NCBI GenBank assembly: GCA_963849955.1
Contig: CAWKJU010000001.1
Span: 286,907 to 350,906, forward strand
Direction of reading: 5' to 3'
DNA from: CAWFGW01 sp963849955
GTDB lineage: Bacteria; Bacteroidota; Bacteroidia; Cytophagales; JAAEPT01
DNA length: 64,000 bases
Shown piece by piece: positions 10,306 to 19,239 of the stretch; the stretch's first letter is position 1, and each line of letters opens with the position of its first letter. The notes beneath the pieces are model-generated. The model was given only the letters and a program-made list of their open reading frames with translations, was not told the origin of the DNA and searched no databases. Position numbers and translations under genes: made by a program.

Positions 10306-11555
10306 TTGGATTTATTTGACAAACTACTTACAGACAGAGGCCCTTTGGGTAAACACTCTCAAATTGCTTATGGATATTTTATGTTTCCAAAATTGGAAGG
10401 TGAAATTGGTTCAAAAATGACATTTAGAGGCAAAGAGGTTCTGTGCTGGAGTTTGAACAACTACATAGGTTTAGCTAATCATCCAGAGGTTAGAAAAGCT
10501 GATGAGGAAGGAACAAAAGAGTTTGGTCTAGCTGCACCAATGGGTGCTAGAATGATGTCTGGAAACACCACTTTACATGAGAAGTTAGAGGAAGAATTTT
10601 CTTCATTTGTACAAAAAGAAGATACTATACTTTTAAATTATGGTTACCAAGGTATTATGTCAGCAATTGATGCGTTGGTTGATCGTAAAGATGTTATCGT
10701 ATATGATTCAGAATGCCATGCATGTATTATAGATGGTGTTCGTTTACATCAAGGTAAACGATTTGTTTTCCCTCATAACAATATGGAAAACTTAGAAAAA
10801 CAACTTCAACGAGCTACTAAACTTACACAAGAAACTGGTGGTGCTATTTTAGTCATCACGGAAGGTGTTTTTGGTATGTCTGGTGACATGGGAGACTTAA
10901 AAGGAATAGTTGCTCTTAAAAAGAAATTTAACTTCCGATTGATGGTTGACGATGCTCATGGTTTTGGAACGATGGGTAAGACGGGTGCTGGTGCTGGTGA
11001 AGAACAAGGTGTGCAGGATGAAATAGATATTTATTTCTCTACGTTTGCTAAGTCAATGGCTTGTATTGGAGCTTTTATTTCTAGTAAAGAACAAGTGGTT
11101 GAGTATTTAAGATATAATACTCGGTCACAAATTTTTGCAAAAGCAGTTCCGTTACCTTTAGTAGTTGGGTCTGTTGAAAAGATTGGAGTTGTTAAAGTCT
11201 TCTCCTGAGTTAAAAGATAAGTTGTGGACAGTAGTAAATGCTTTACAAAGTGCATTAAGAGAAAAAGGATTTAATATTGGTAATACACAATCACCTGTAA
11301 CACCAATATTTCTTAAACGGAACTGAAACAGAGGCTGTTAGAATGATTATGGACTTAAGAGAAAATTATGCTATATTCTGTAGTATGGTGGTTTACCCTG
11401 TTGTACCTAAAGGAGTGATGATGTTGAGAATAATTCCAACAGCAGCTCATTCTTTAGAAGATGTTACTTATACTATAAATGCTTTTGAGGAAGTACAGAA
11501 AAAATTAAAAGAAGGATATTACGAAGAAGCCTTCACAAATCTTACTGTACAATAA
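10306..11555 (+). CDS. Serine palmitoyltransferase-like PLP enzyme, two +1 frameshifts
   Basis: Alpha-oxoamine synthase family, closest in appearance to the Bacteroidota SPT that condenses serine with a fatty acyl-CoA for sphingolipids. RGPLGKHSQIAYGYFMFPKL at the N terminus, GARMMSGNTTLHEKLE, YDSECHACIIDGVRLH, VDDAHGFG and TFAKSMA with the PLP lysine are all visible. TTG at 10306 is the only start that keeps the conserved N terminus. The frame shifts +1 at ATT 11182 (read TTG, giving EKLELLKSSPEL) and at CTT 11312 (FLNGTETEA). Restored length is about 416 residues. A KBL/AONS role is possible, but the N-terminal motif favours SPT. Confidence 0.88.
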
Positions 11556-11655
11556 AAAAAAAGGCATTTTTTGTACATATTGATTTGTATGTACTTTATA
11601 AATTGCTATCTTAGATACGATAATAATAGTTATTAACCTAAAATTCGGACCGATA

Positions 11656-11832
11656 ATGAAAAGATTTGATGAACTTAAAGACTTAGTTCTTGCTCTAGAA
11701 GGAGACTTTGTAAAATTTTATGACAAAGGCAACCAAGCTGCTGGAACAAGAGTTAGAAAAGGAATGCAAGAATTGAAAAACCTAGCTCAAGAAATTAGAG
11801 TAGAAGTTCAAGGAAAAAAGAACGATGCTTAA
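11656..11832 (+). CDS. Histone H1-like nucleoid protein (58 aa)
   Basis: Small basic protein of the bacterial H1/Hc1-like family common in Bacteroidota. It opens MKRFDELKDLVLALEGDFVK and contains KGNQAAGTRVRKGMQELKN and LAQEIRVEVQ, the family core. Expected to bind DNA non-specifically in the nucleoid. It is monocistronic, with a strong terminator 30 bases downstream and an upstream spacer of 100 bases after the SPT-like gene. Length is typical for the family. Confidence 0.88.
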   Translation: MKRFDELKDLVLALEGDFVKFYDKGNQAAGTRVRKGMQELKNLAQEIRVEVQGKKNDA

Positions 11833-11861
11833 TTCCAATTCGGAATTCTAGTAAAAAAATT

Positions 11862-11889
11862 AAAGTGATTGATTGCCAATCACTTTTTT
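11862..11889 (+). terminator. Rho-independent terminator of H1-like gene
   Basis: Ten-base stem AAAGTGATTG (11862-11871) with CAATCACTTT (11877-11886), five-base loop, followed by T residues. It also lies downstream of the convergent dapA (stop at 11917) and may serve both. Confidence 0.9.
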
Positions 11890-11916
11890 TTATGCCTAAT
11901 AATAAAATGAAGAGAC

Positions 11917-12801
11917 TTAAAGCTTCATTTTTTTACAAACGGCAGCTATTTTTTGATTTAATTCATCAGAAGCACTTACTAAAGGATCTCTCACAAAATT
12001 TTTGCAAACACCTTGAATGTAGAGTACTTCTTTAATTCCTACAGGATTACTTTCTTGATAAAGTAAATCGTCTAACAAGATAAATTCCATCAACAATTTA
12101 TTTGCCTCCTTAAAGTCGCCATCAAGCGCAACGTGAATCATTTTAGAAAACTGCTTAGGATAAGCATTTGCCATTACTGATATCACACCTTGAGTTCCTA
12201 TAGAAATCATTGGAGTTGTTAATATATCATCACCACTGATAATTGCAAAGTCTTCATCTTTGTCTCGCATAATGTCAAGACATTGATATAAATCGCCACT
12301 TGCTTCTTTTACTCCAATAATGTTAGGGTGCTTTGATAATTCAATACTTGTTTTTGCCTCAACATTACTTCCTGTTCTTCCTGGTACATTGTACATTATG
12401 ACAGGAACAGGTGATGCATCAGCTATAATTTGGTAATGACGAATGATGCCTTGCTGACTTGGTTTGTTGTAATAAGGGGAAATTGTTAAAATACCATCGA
12501 CACCATCAAAGTCTGTTTCTTTGATAAGTTCTAATGCATGTTTGGTATTGTTTGATCCAATACCGTAAAGAATTGGTAAACGACCATTGTTTACTTTTTT
12601 AACAAAAGCTAAAATGTCTTTCTTTTCTTGAGGTGTTAAAGTGGAGGCTTCTGCAGTAGTTCCGTTGGAAACTAAGTAGTCCACACCACCTTCAATACAA
12701 TTATTGATTATCTTTTCAAGTGAAGGGTAATCAACGGACAAATCTTCATTAAAAGGAGTAACCAACGCTACACCAACACCACTAAACTTACTGCTTTTCA
12801 T
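11917..12801 (-). CDS. dapA: 4-hydroxy-tetrahydrodipicolinate synthase
   Basis: Condenses pyruvate and aspartate semialdehyde, the first committed step to diaminopimelate and lysine. GVGVALVTPFNED at the N terminus, SNGTTAEASTLT (pyruvate-binding TT pair), MYNVPGRTG with the catalytic Tyr, GVKEASGD with the Schiff-base Lys near residue 164, and ISGDD are visible. 294 residues is standard. It lies three bases after the DUF6913 gene and downstream of ligA, a gene order often seen in flavobacteria. Frame intact. Confidence 0.96.
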   Translation of the reverse strand: MKSSKFSGVGVALVTPFNEDLSVDYPSLEKIINNCIEGGVDYLVSNGTTAEASTLTPQEKKDILAFVKKVNNGRLPILYGIGSNNTKHALELIKETDFDGVDGILTISPYYNKPSQQGIIRHYQIIADASPVPVIMYNVPGRTGSNVEAKTSIELSKHPNIIGVKEASGDLYQCLDIMRDKDEDFAIISGDDILTTPMISIGTQGVISVMANAYPKQFSKMIHVALDGDFKEANKLLMEFILLDDLLYQESNPVGIKEVLYIQGVCKNFVRDPLVSASDELNQKIAAVCKKMKL

Positions 12802-12804
12802 TCC

Positions 12805-13314
12805 TTATATTAATTTTGTGTATCGAATCATTTGCTCAGTCACAGAGTTTAAATCTCCTTTTTTTGAGGGCTGAACCATTAATTCGAAATAATCGGTACG
12901 TTTATCATTAAATACTCCAACCCGACATTTTGCTTTGCTTTGAGCTAGAATATTATCAAACGGCAAAAATGGAGATGTATTTAATGAAAACAAATAATCG
13001 AAGTCTGTTTTAACAAAATTTTTCAAAACATCTTGTTTGCATGCACCCACCCAACTAAAGTCTTTTTTTGAAAAAGCACTATATTTGATGTTTAGTTTGG
13101 GTGCTTGTTTTGGTTTTGTGTAACCAAGTACTTCAACTGATTTGCCTTGCTGCTCAAGGTTGGCAACAAACTGATCAATTGCTTTTTTGTTCTTGTCTAA
13201 GTTGTCAACAATTACTCCTATTCGTTTTGCTTGAGCAAATGGAATAGTAATTCTCATCTGAGGTTTTTTGATTGCTAACCTTTTGATGATGAATAAGCCA
13301 ATATTTCTTAACAT
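12805..13314 (-). CDS. DUF6913-type conserved protein
   Basis: 169 residues, no signal peptide. Contains a basic N terminus (FIIKRLAIKKPQ), a segment that reads like a nucleotide-binding or Rossmann-type fold start (AKRIGVIVDNLDKNK), and a conserved-looking KAKCRVGVFNDKRTDYF. Flavobacterial genomes carry this family between ligA and dapA, which is the basis for my call. Function unknown. Start ATG 13314 is 9 bases after the ligA stop, so it is co-transcribed with ligA and dapA. Confidence 0.7.
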   Translation of the reverse strand: MLRNIGLFIIKRLAIKKPQMRITIPFAQAKRIGVIVDNLDKNKKAIDQFVANLEQQGKSVEVLGYTKPKQAPKLNIKYSAFSKKDFSWVGACKQDVLKNFVKTDFDYLFSLNTSPFLPFDNILAQSKAKCRVGVFNDKRTDYFELMVQPSKKGDLNSVTEQMIRYTKLI

Positions 13315-13322
13315 AGTTTTGA

Positions 13323-15333
13323 CTAATTTATCATGTTGTTAAAGTCTTCTTCTGAAATAATTTTGATAGCTAATTTTTCGGCTTTTTCCAATTTACTTGG
13401 TCCCATATTTTCACCTGCAATTAAGTAATCTAATTTTCCAGAAATCGAAGATACGACTTTTCCACCATTTGACTTAATTAATACCTTTAATTCCTCTCTG
13501 CTAAACAGATTGAAAACACCTGAAACTACAAAGGTAAGCCCTTCAAGGTTAGTGCCTTTTGGGGTGAGTTGGTCTTCCTTTAAAGCTAGTTGAACACCAT
13601 TTTCTGCTAATATTTCAATGGTTTTTAAGTTTTCTTCTTTTGCAAAATACTGAATAATGCTATTAGCGATGCGTTCACCAATTTCTTCTACATTAATTAA
13701 TTCATCAAAAGTAGCTTGTGATAAATTAGTGATGGAGTGAAAGTGTTCTGCTAATTTTTCAGCAACAGTAGCCCCCACAAACCGAATACCTAAGGCAAAC
13801 AACACTTTTGGAAAAGGAATAGTTTCTGATGATTTCTTAATTCCTTCTAATAAGTTATTCACTGATTTATCTGCAAACCGATCGAGTTGGATTAATTGCT
13901 CATAGGTTAAAGAGTAGATGTCTCCTATGTTTTTTAATAAACCGATTTCATACAGTTGCTCAATGGTTTCTTTACCAAAACCATCAATATTCATGGCTTT
14001 TCGCTGAATGAAGTGTTCTATTCGTGCCTTTTATTTGCGGTGGACAGCCCAATTCGTTAGGGCAATAGTGCGATGCTTCTCCTTCACTTCTTACTAATGC
14101 GGTGTCACATTCTGGACAATTAGTAATGTAATTAGTCGGGTGTGAGTCTTGAGGTCGTTGAGATATATCTACACCTGTAACTTTTGGAATGATTTCACCA
14201 CCTTTTTCTACAAAAACAGTATCGCCAACACGAATATCTAAACGTTCGATTTCATTAGCGTTATGTAATGAAGCTCGTCTAACCGTAGTGCCAGCCAACG
14301 AAACAGGGGAGAGGTTAGCCACAGGTGTAATTGCGCCAGTTCGACCAACTTGATAGGTGATGTCTTCTAAAAATGTAGCGGCAGATTCTGATTCGTATTT
14401 ATAAGCAATAGCCCAGCGTGGACTTTTGGCGGTGTAACCTAACTGCTCTTGTTGTCTGTAGTTATTGATTTTGATGACAATGCCATCCGTGTCTAGCGGT
14501 AGCTCACGCCTTTTTTCTTGCCATTCTTCAATGAATTCGAAAACAGCATCAACTGAATTACAGACTTTGTAATAATCAGGAACATTAAAACCTAATGATT
14601 TTAATAATTGTAAGGATTCGCTATGACTTTTGGTGGGAATATTTTCTCCTAATAAACCATAGATGAAACAGTTTAAATTTCGTTTAGCGACTACGCCAGA
14701 GTCTTGCATTTTCAAGCGTTCCAGAAGCCGCATTTCTTGGGTTCGCCAATGGCGCTTCTCCAATGTCTTCTTTTTCAGCATTGATTCGTTTAAATTCTTT
14801 CAACGGCAGAAAAACTTCACCTCGAACTTCAAAGTTGGCAATGTCGCCAGCTACTTTTAGCGGTAGCGACTTAATCGTTTTTGCATTGTTGGTGATTTCA
14901 TCGCCTCGAACACCATCACCACGGGTAACCGCTTGTGCTAAATAATGGTCTTTAGTAACGAAACACTTAATGCTACACCATCATATTTTAACTCACAAAC
15001 ATATTCATAGGTTTGACCTTCCAATCCTTTTTGTACGCGATTATCAAACTCAACTAACTCTTCTTTTGAGTAGGTATTACCCAAAGAAAGCATTGGGTAG
15101 TTGTGTGTGATAGTTGGAAATTCTTTGGTGATTGTTCCGCCTACACGTTGGGTAGGAGAGTCCTGAAATTTAAGTTCGGGAAATTGATTTTCAAGCGCTT
15201 CTAATTGTTTTAAAAGTATATCGAACTCTTGGTCTGATATTTCAGGAGCATCATTGGTGTAATAAAGGTAATTGTGATGGTTTATTTTTGTGGATAGCTC
15301 CTCAACAAGTACTTTTGCTTCTTCGAATGTCAT
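13323..15333 (-). CDS. ligA: NAD-dependent DNA ligase, three frameshifts
   Basis: Essential ligase sealing nicks in replication and repair. Order: N-terminal Ia domain (HHNYLYYTNDAPEISDQEFD), catalytic CELKYDGVALS with the adenylated Lys near residue 117, EVRGEVFLPL, AASGTLKMQDS, DTDGIVIKI, WAIAYKYE, the Cys4 zinc finger (CPECDTAL, HYCPNELGC), helix-hairpin-helix repeats and a C-terminal BRCT domain (LEGLTFVVSGVF). It is broken by a +1 shift after CTT (plus 14714-14716), a +1 shift near 14031 (KGxxEHFIQRKAM), and a net -1 type break near 14948, where about four bases seem missing before LAQAVTRGDG. Restored length is about 670 residues. Since LigA is essential, these are recoded or artefactual. 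Confidence 0.93.
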
Positions 15334-15427
15334 AAAAAGGCTTTTGAAATCTCACAAATTTAATAAATCCGCAAACCTAAGCTATACATTTTGTAATGCT
15401 TTGATTTGTATAATGTAATCAATAGGT

Positions 15428-15992
15428 ATGCAAAAAGAAGTTGAAAAAGCAGTAGAACTGTTGAAGCAAGGAAAAACCTTTTTATATCCAACAGATACAG
15501 TTTGGGGTTTGGGCTGTGATGCTACCAATGAAGAGGCTGTAAAAAAGATTTATGAGATTAAGCAACGACAAGATAATAAAGCACTCATCGTCTTGATTGC
15601 ATCTATAGATCAGCTGTGGGATTATGTGGCTCAAATACCAGAAATTGCATGGGATATTGTCGAGTTTAGTGAAAAGCCAGTGACCATTATTTATCCAAAA
15701 GGGAAACGTCTGGCACCTAATTTATTAGGTGAAGATGGATCTATTGGAATTCGTTTAGTAAAGGATGAGTTTTGTAAAAAAGTAATTCAGAAGTTAAGAA
15801 AGCCACTTAGTTTCTACGTCTGCCAATATCAGTGGGGAACCTAGTCCAGCTATTTTTGATGAGATAAGCGAAGCGATTAAAAACGCGGTCGATTACATTG
15901 TGGATTGGCGTAGAGATGACAAAACAAAAAAACAACCTTCTACAGTGATGAAGTTAGAAATGGATGGACAGATTAAGTTTTTGAGAAAGTGA
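15428..15992 (+). CDS. tsaC: Threonylcarbamoyl-AMP synthase (Sua5/YrdC), one +1 frameshift
   Basis: Makes threonylcarbamoyl-AMP for the essential t6A37 tRNA modification. FLYPTDTVWGLGCDATNEEA, KALIVLI, PVTIIYPKG and GSIGIRLVKDEFC are canonical. The frame shifts at CTT 15806: skipping the following A gives KPLVSTSANISGEPSP, an exact family motif, so the site is pinned to one codon. The local sequence CTT AGT resembles the +1 sites of vertebrate mitochondrial ND3 and yeast Ty1. The gene then continues to TGA 15990-15992, about 187 residues. It is divergent from ligA. Confidence 0.93.
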
Positions 15993-15996
15993 ATGA

Positions 15997-16587
15997 TCAG
16001 TAGTCACTTTCAGCCCCCTGTTCCCGGCTGGGTCGTTCTATGCCACAGGAAGAGTGACGATCGGACAAGCCTAATTTTTTGTACCGAAGCTGATTAATTT
16101 GTCGCATCAGTTGGAGGCGAAGACCGATATTAGAAATTGATTGTTCTTTCACATCAAAATTATCATGAACATAGGGTAAAAAATAGCTACCCCATACTTC
16201 ACCACCCACATTTTTTATTTGAGAAACGGTATAGTCTAATGTATGACAAGTATCATCTGAAGAATAAGAGATTAATAAATAGGCTTTATCTTTTAGCCCT
16301 TTATGAGAGGTAATGATTTCAATTAAACTTTCCTGAGTTGTGGTATTCGTCATTTCCTCTAACGACAGTAAAACGAGCTTTGCAGCGCGTATTGTTGAAA
16401 TGATTCCTGAATTTACAGTTAAAACAGGAGCCATAAGTAGGTCTTCCATTGTATCTTCTTCTACCTCAGTATTTTCTATAACGATTACTTCGCTTTCACA
16501 TCCTTCAAATAAGGAAAGCGCATAGCGAACTGGCTGAGTATTTACAGCGTCTTTATTACTACTTAATGCAATCCCAACTAGTGTCAT
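15997..16587 (-). CDS. Unrecognised protein, possible flavodoxin-like fold
   Basis: 196 residues. The start MTLVGIALSSNKDAVNTQP resembles the first strand and phosphate loop of NADPH-dependent FMN reductase-like proteins, and alternating hydrophobic strands (AAKLVLLSLEEM, KAYLLISYSSDD) fit a Rossmann-type fold, but the FMN signature is not clear. The last 20 residues are rich in charged and polar residues and lie in locally GC-richer DNA than the surroundings. It is convergent with tsaC, four bases from its stop. Function not assigned. Confidence 0.5.
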   Translation of the reverse strand: MTLVGIALSSNKDAVNTQPVRYALSLFEGCESEVIVIENTEVEEDTMEDLLMAPVLTVNSGIISTIRAAKLVLLSLEEMTNTTTQESLIEIITSHKGLKDKAYLLISYSSDDTCHTLDYTVSQIKNVGGEVWGSYFLPYVHDNFDVKEQSISNIGLRLQLMRQINQLRYKKLGLSDRHSSCGIERPSREQGAESDY

Positions 16588-16868
16588 TGCCGTGGGTTTA
16601 ATAGTGTGTGGCTATGGGGTATAAGGTAGTAAAAATATTAAGTAGTTGGTTATCTTCACCCTAGTTTTTAGAACAGAACAGGTTAGGTAAGCGAACTGTC
16701 GGTTTACGAATCAGCAATTTGAAAAATTAATGTGATTAGACCTTGTTAAGAGGTACTATTGGTTTTAAGGTTTCGTAAATTATACTTTCTAAATTTACGA
16801 AGCGTAAGTTGATTTTATATAGTTTTTGTGAACCAAGTGGTGGTTTTACAAATAATTTTTAGTTCTTA

Positions 16869-18662
16869 TTAATGTTTGACAAACCGTACTATATTGTTAA
16901 CTGTTTTAAGCAAGTAAATACCACTTGTGAGCTCGCTGACCTCTACTTTATTCCCTTTGTCTTCAATAATTTTTTCTCCTAAATGATTATAAATAGCAAA
17001 CTGCATACTTGTGTTGTTAAAATGTAGCATGTCAGTTACAGGATTTGGGTATATCGTTGTAAAATCAGTTACATCACTGTTTAAAGCCAAAGGTGGGGTG
17101 CAGTCTGGTACATTTTTAAATCGCCTTAAATTATCAAAATAATAGACGTCATCAGTTTTATGTCCAGGGTCAAACAATAAAGCAATAAAGTCAACTTGTT
17201 CAGGAGAAGTGCTTGCACTGATAATTTCATTGAAATCAAAGCGGATTGTATGCCATCCATTTTTTTTGTTCACGATACCTATATAACTACTTCTACGTCC
17301 TTGGGGATATGCTCCTCCATTAATTGCACTATTTTCAAGCTGTATAACGATTTCAGTTGCAACGGCTGCGCTTGTATATACATCCATGTAAAATACGCGT
17401 TCACTGTTTTCATATTTTAATGCATTTTCAAGTGCGATATCTTTTATTTTTATCACGTCATAGGTTTCCTCTTTGTTTCTTTCATATTTAGCAACATTTG
17501 TTGATGGATTAATCGTGTCTGGCAATGGGTTTAAGAAAAGCTGGTCCAATATTCCCGTTGCCTCATAACTTACCTTTCTTACTTCATCAAAGTCGTCATA
17601 GATGATTGTACATGTATCAATAAGTAAGCTCAATGATAACGAGTCCGACAATGTATCACAAGGATTTGAAGCTACTACCTTAACCTCCCCTTCTTCATCT
17701 GTAAAGTTCACATAAATAGCACTTGTTCCTTCACCCTTAATAATCGTTGCTCCCTCAGGTATAAACCACTCATAAGTGGTGTTTGGAAAGTATGCTGTTT
17801 CATACAATATATTTTGGCTATTTGCCAGTAATGATTTAGGACCAGAAAGGTCAATTGAGTGAGCGGTTGTAGGCAAAGAATATACACGTACATAATCTAC
17901 CTCCATATATTTAGGTGAATCCAAGGTGATCACACTTCCACCTCCAGTACCACCAATTGCACAATTTAGAATTAGAAAGAATTCATGATTAAAAAGCCAG
18001 TCTTTAGGTGCTATTGTGGTGTTTTTATAGGTGGTATAATGGTTTCCATCACAATAATATCGGATTTCATTGGGACTCCATTCAATTGAAAACGTATGAA
18101 ACTCAGAAGTAAATGATTCACCATTTGGTATATTATAAGGCGTGCTCAAGTGATTGTCTGGCCAAGTTCCTTCAAAAAAAATACTTCCAGTGGCCACGTT
18201 TGGTCCTCTGCCTACCCATTCCATTACATCAATTTCACCACATCGAGGCCAGCCCACATCAAAATAGTTAGCGCCTAACATCCAAAATGCAGGCCATGAA
18301 CCTACTGCATCGGGCATTTTTATGCGTGCCTCAATTTTACCATACAAAAAATTAGCTTTTGAAGCTGTCCACAATTTTGCAGATGAATAATTGTAGGTAG
18401 TAAATCCGTCTAAAATGGTATCCTTGGCGATTTTGATGTGTAGTAGTCCATCAGAAACAGTAGCGTTTTCAGGCTGATAATATTGGATTTCTTGATTACC
18501 AAAACCTCCACCTGCATCAGTCAGCACCCATTTGGTTGTGTCAACGGCAGTAGAGTCAAACTCATCAGCCCACAACAATTCATAATTAATGTTACATTGA
18601 CCAAAATTTTCGAACGAAAAAAAGATAAGATACCCTAATACAACTATTCTTAATTTACTCAT
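16869..18662 (-). CDS. Secreted GH16 beta-glucanase with T9SS sorting domain
   Basis: Exported glycoside hydrolase family 16, probably a laminarinase-type endo-beta-1,3-glucanase. Signal peptide (MSKLRIVVLGYLIFFSF); GH16 catalytic domain at about residues 25-270, with ARIKMPDAVGSWPAFWMLG and the nucleophile/acid pair in GEIDVMEW; then a PKD/Ig-like segment; a CBM4/9-like jelly roll with VYYFDNLRR; and a type IX C-terminal sorting domain (FTTIYPNPVTDMLHF ... GIYLLKTV ... VRFVKH). I start at ATG 18662 rather than TTG 18677, which adds only five residues. Frame intact. No polysaccharide-utilisation SusCD pair adjoins, so this is a stand-alone degradative enzyme. Confidence 0.93.
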   Translation of the reverse strand: MSKLRIVVLGYLIFFSFENFGQCNINYELLWADEFDSTAVDTTKWVLTDAGGGFGNQEIQYYQPENATVSDGLLHIKIAKDTILDGFTTYNYSSAKLWTASKANFLYGKIEARIKMPDAVGSWPAFWMLGANYFDVGWPRCGEIDVMEWVGRGPNVATGSIFFEGTWPDNHLSTPYNIPNGESFTSEFHTFSIEWSPNEIRYYCDGNHYTTYKNTTIAPKDWLFNHEFFLILNCAIGGTGGGSVITLDSPKYMEVDYVRVYSLPTTAHSIDLSGPKSLLANSQNILYETAYFPNTTYEWFIPEGATIIKGEGTSAIYVNFTDEEGEVKVVASNPCDTLSDSLSLSLLIDTCTIIYDDFDEVRKVSYEATGILDQLFLNPLPDTINPSTNVAKYERNKEETYDVIKIKDIALENALKYENSERVFYMDVYTSAAVATEIVIQLENSAINGGAYPQGRRSSYIGIVNKKNGWHTIRFDFNEIISASTSPEQVDFIALLFDPGHKTDDVYYFDNLRRFKNVPDCTPPLALNSDVTDFTTIYPNPVTDMLHFNNTSMQFAIYNHLGEKIIEDKGNKVEVSELTSGIYLLKTVNNIVRFVKH

Positions 18663-19239
18663 AATTATAACTATCAATAACGTGTAGCAATGATCTCGTA
18701 CTTAATTAAAATCAATTGCCAGCGTGCATTTTAATTAAACTTAAAATCATTACAATTATGATAGGGATAGAAAACACATTTTTAACCTAAAAAAGGGGAT
18801 AAAAAACACAGGTTTTTAATGGATAAAAAGCAATGTTATTGATGGTTATTAGAAGGGGGTTGAACCTTTGAGAGTACGCGAAAGCTACCTATTTATTGGT
18901 TGATTAAAAATAATAGGTTTCAAAGTTTTGGTACCGAAAAGAACGCTAAAATTATAATCAAAACATATGCCAGCTGTTTTCTATTTTTTTAAGATTATTT
19001 CAGAATTAAATGTCGGTTCATCTTTAAGTTTATTAGCAACTTCTTTACGGTTTATTGTAGGATTATGCCCTTTATAGAAGTATTTAATTGTATGTTTTAA
19101 TAATTGGGTCTATGTGCTTTTAATAAATCGTTAAATAGTAAATCTGAACCAGTTTTATTTATTTTCAATTAAGTGGCATTTTGATTTTATCACAAGAGTT
19201 AATTCTATAGATTTACGGCATAACCTAACCGACTGAGCT
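18663..19239. other. Intergenic region between divergent secreted-protein genes
   Basis: About 580 bases, AT-rich, no coding frame of note. It holds the promoters of the GH16 gene leftward and the FN3/RCC1 gene rightward. I see no clear palindromic operator or T-run hairpin. Confidence 0.5.

Noticed and set aside
11031..11255. Minus-strand 74-residue frame inside the SPT-like gene
   Set aside because: Antisense shadow of a strongly conserved coding region; no signal or homology.
16005..16075. GC-richer stretch that could be a tRNA
   Set aside because: No cloverleaf or T-loop GTTCRA; it reads as coding sequence of the minus-strand gene.
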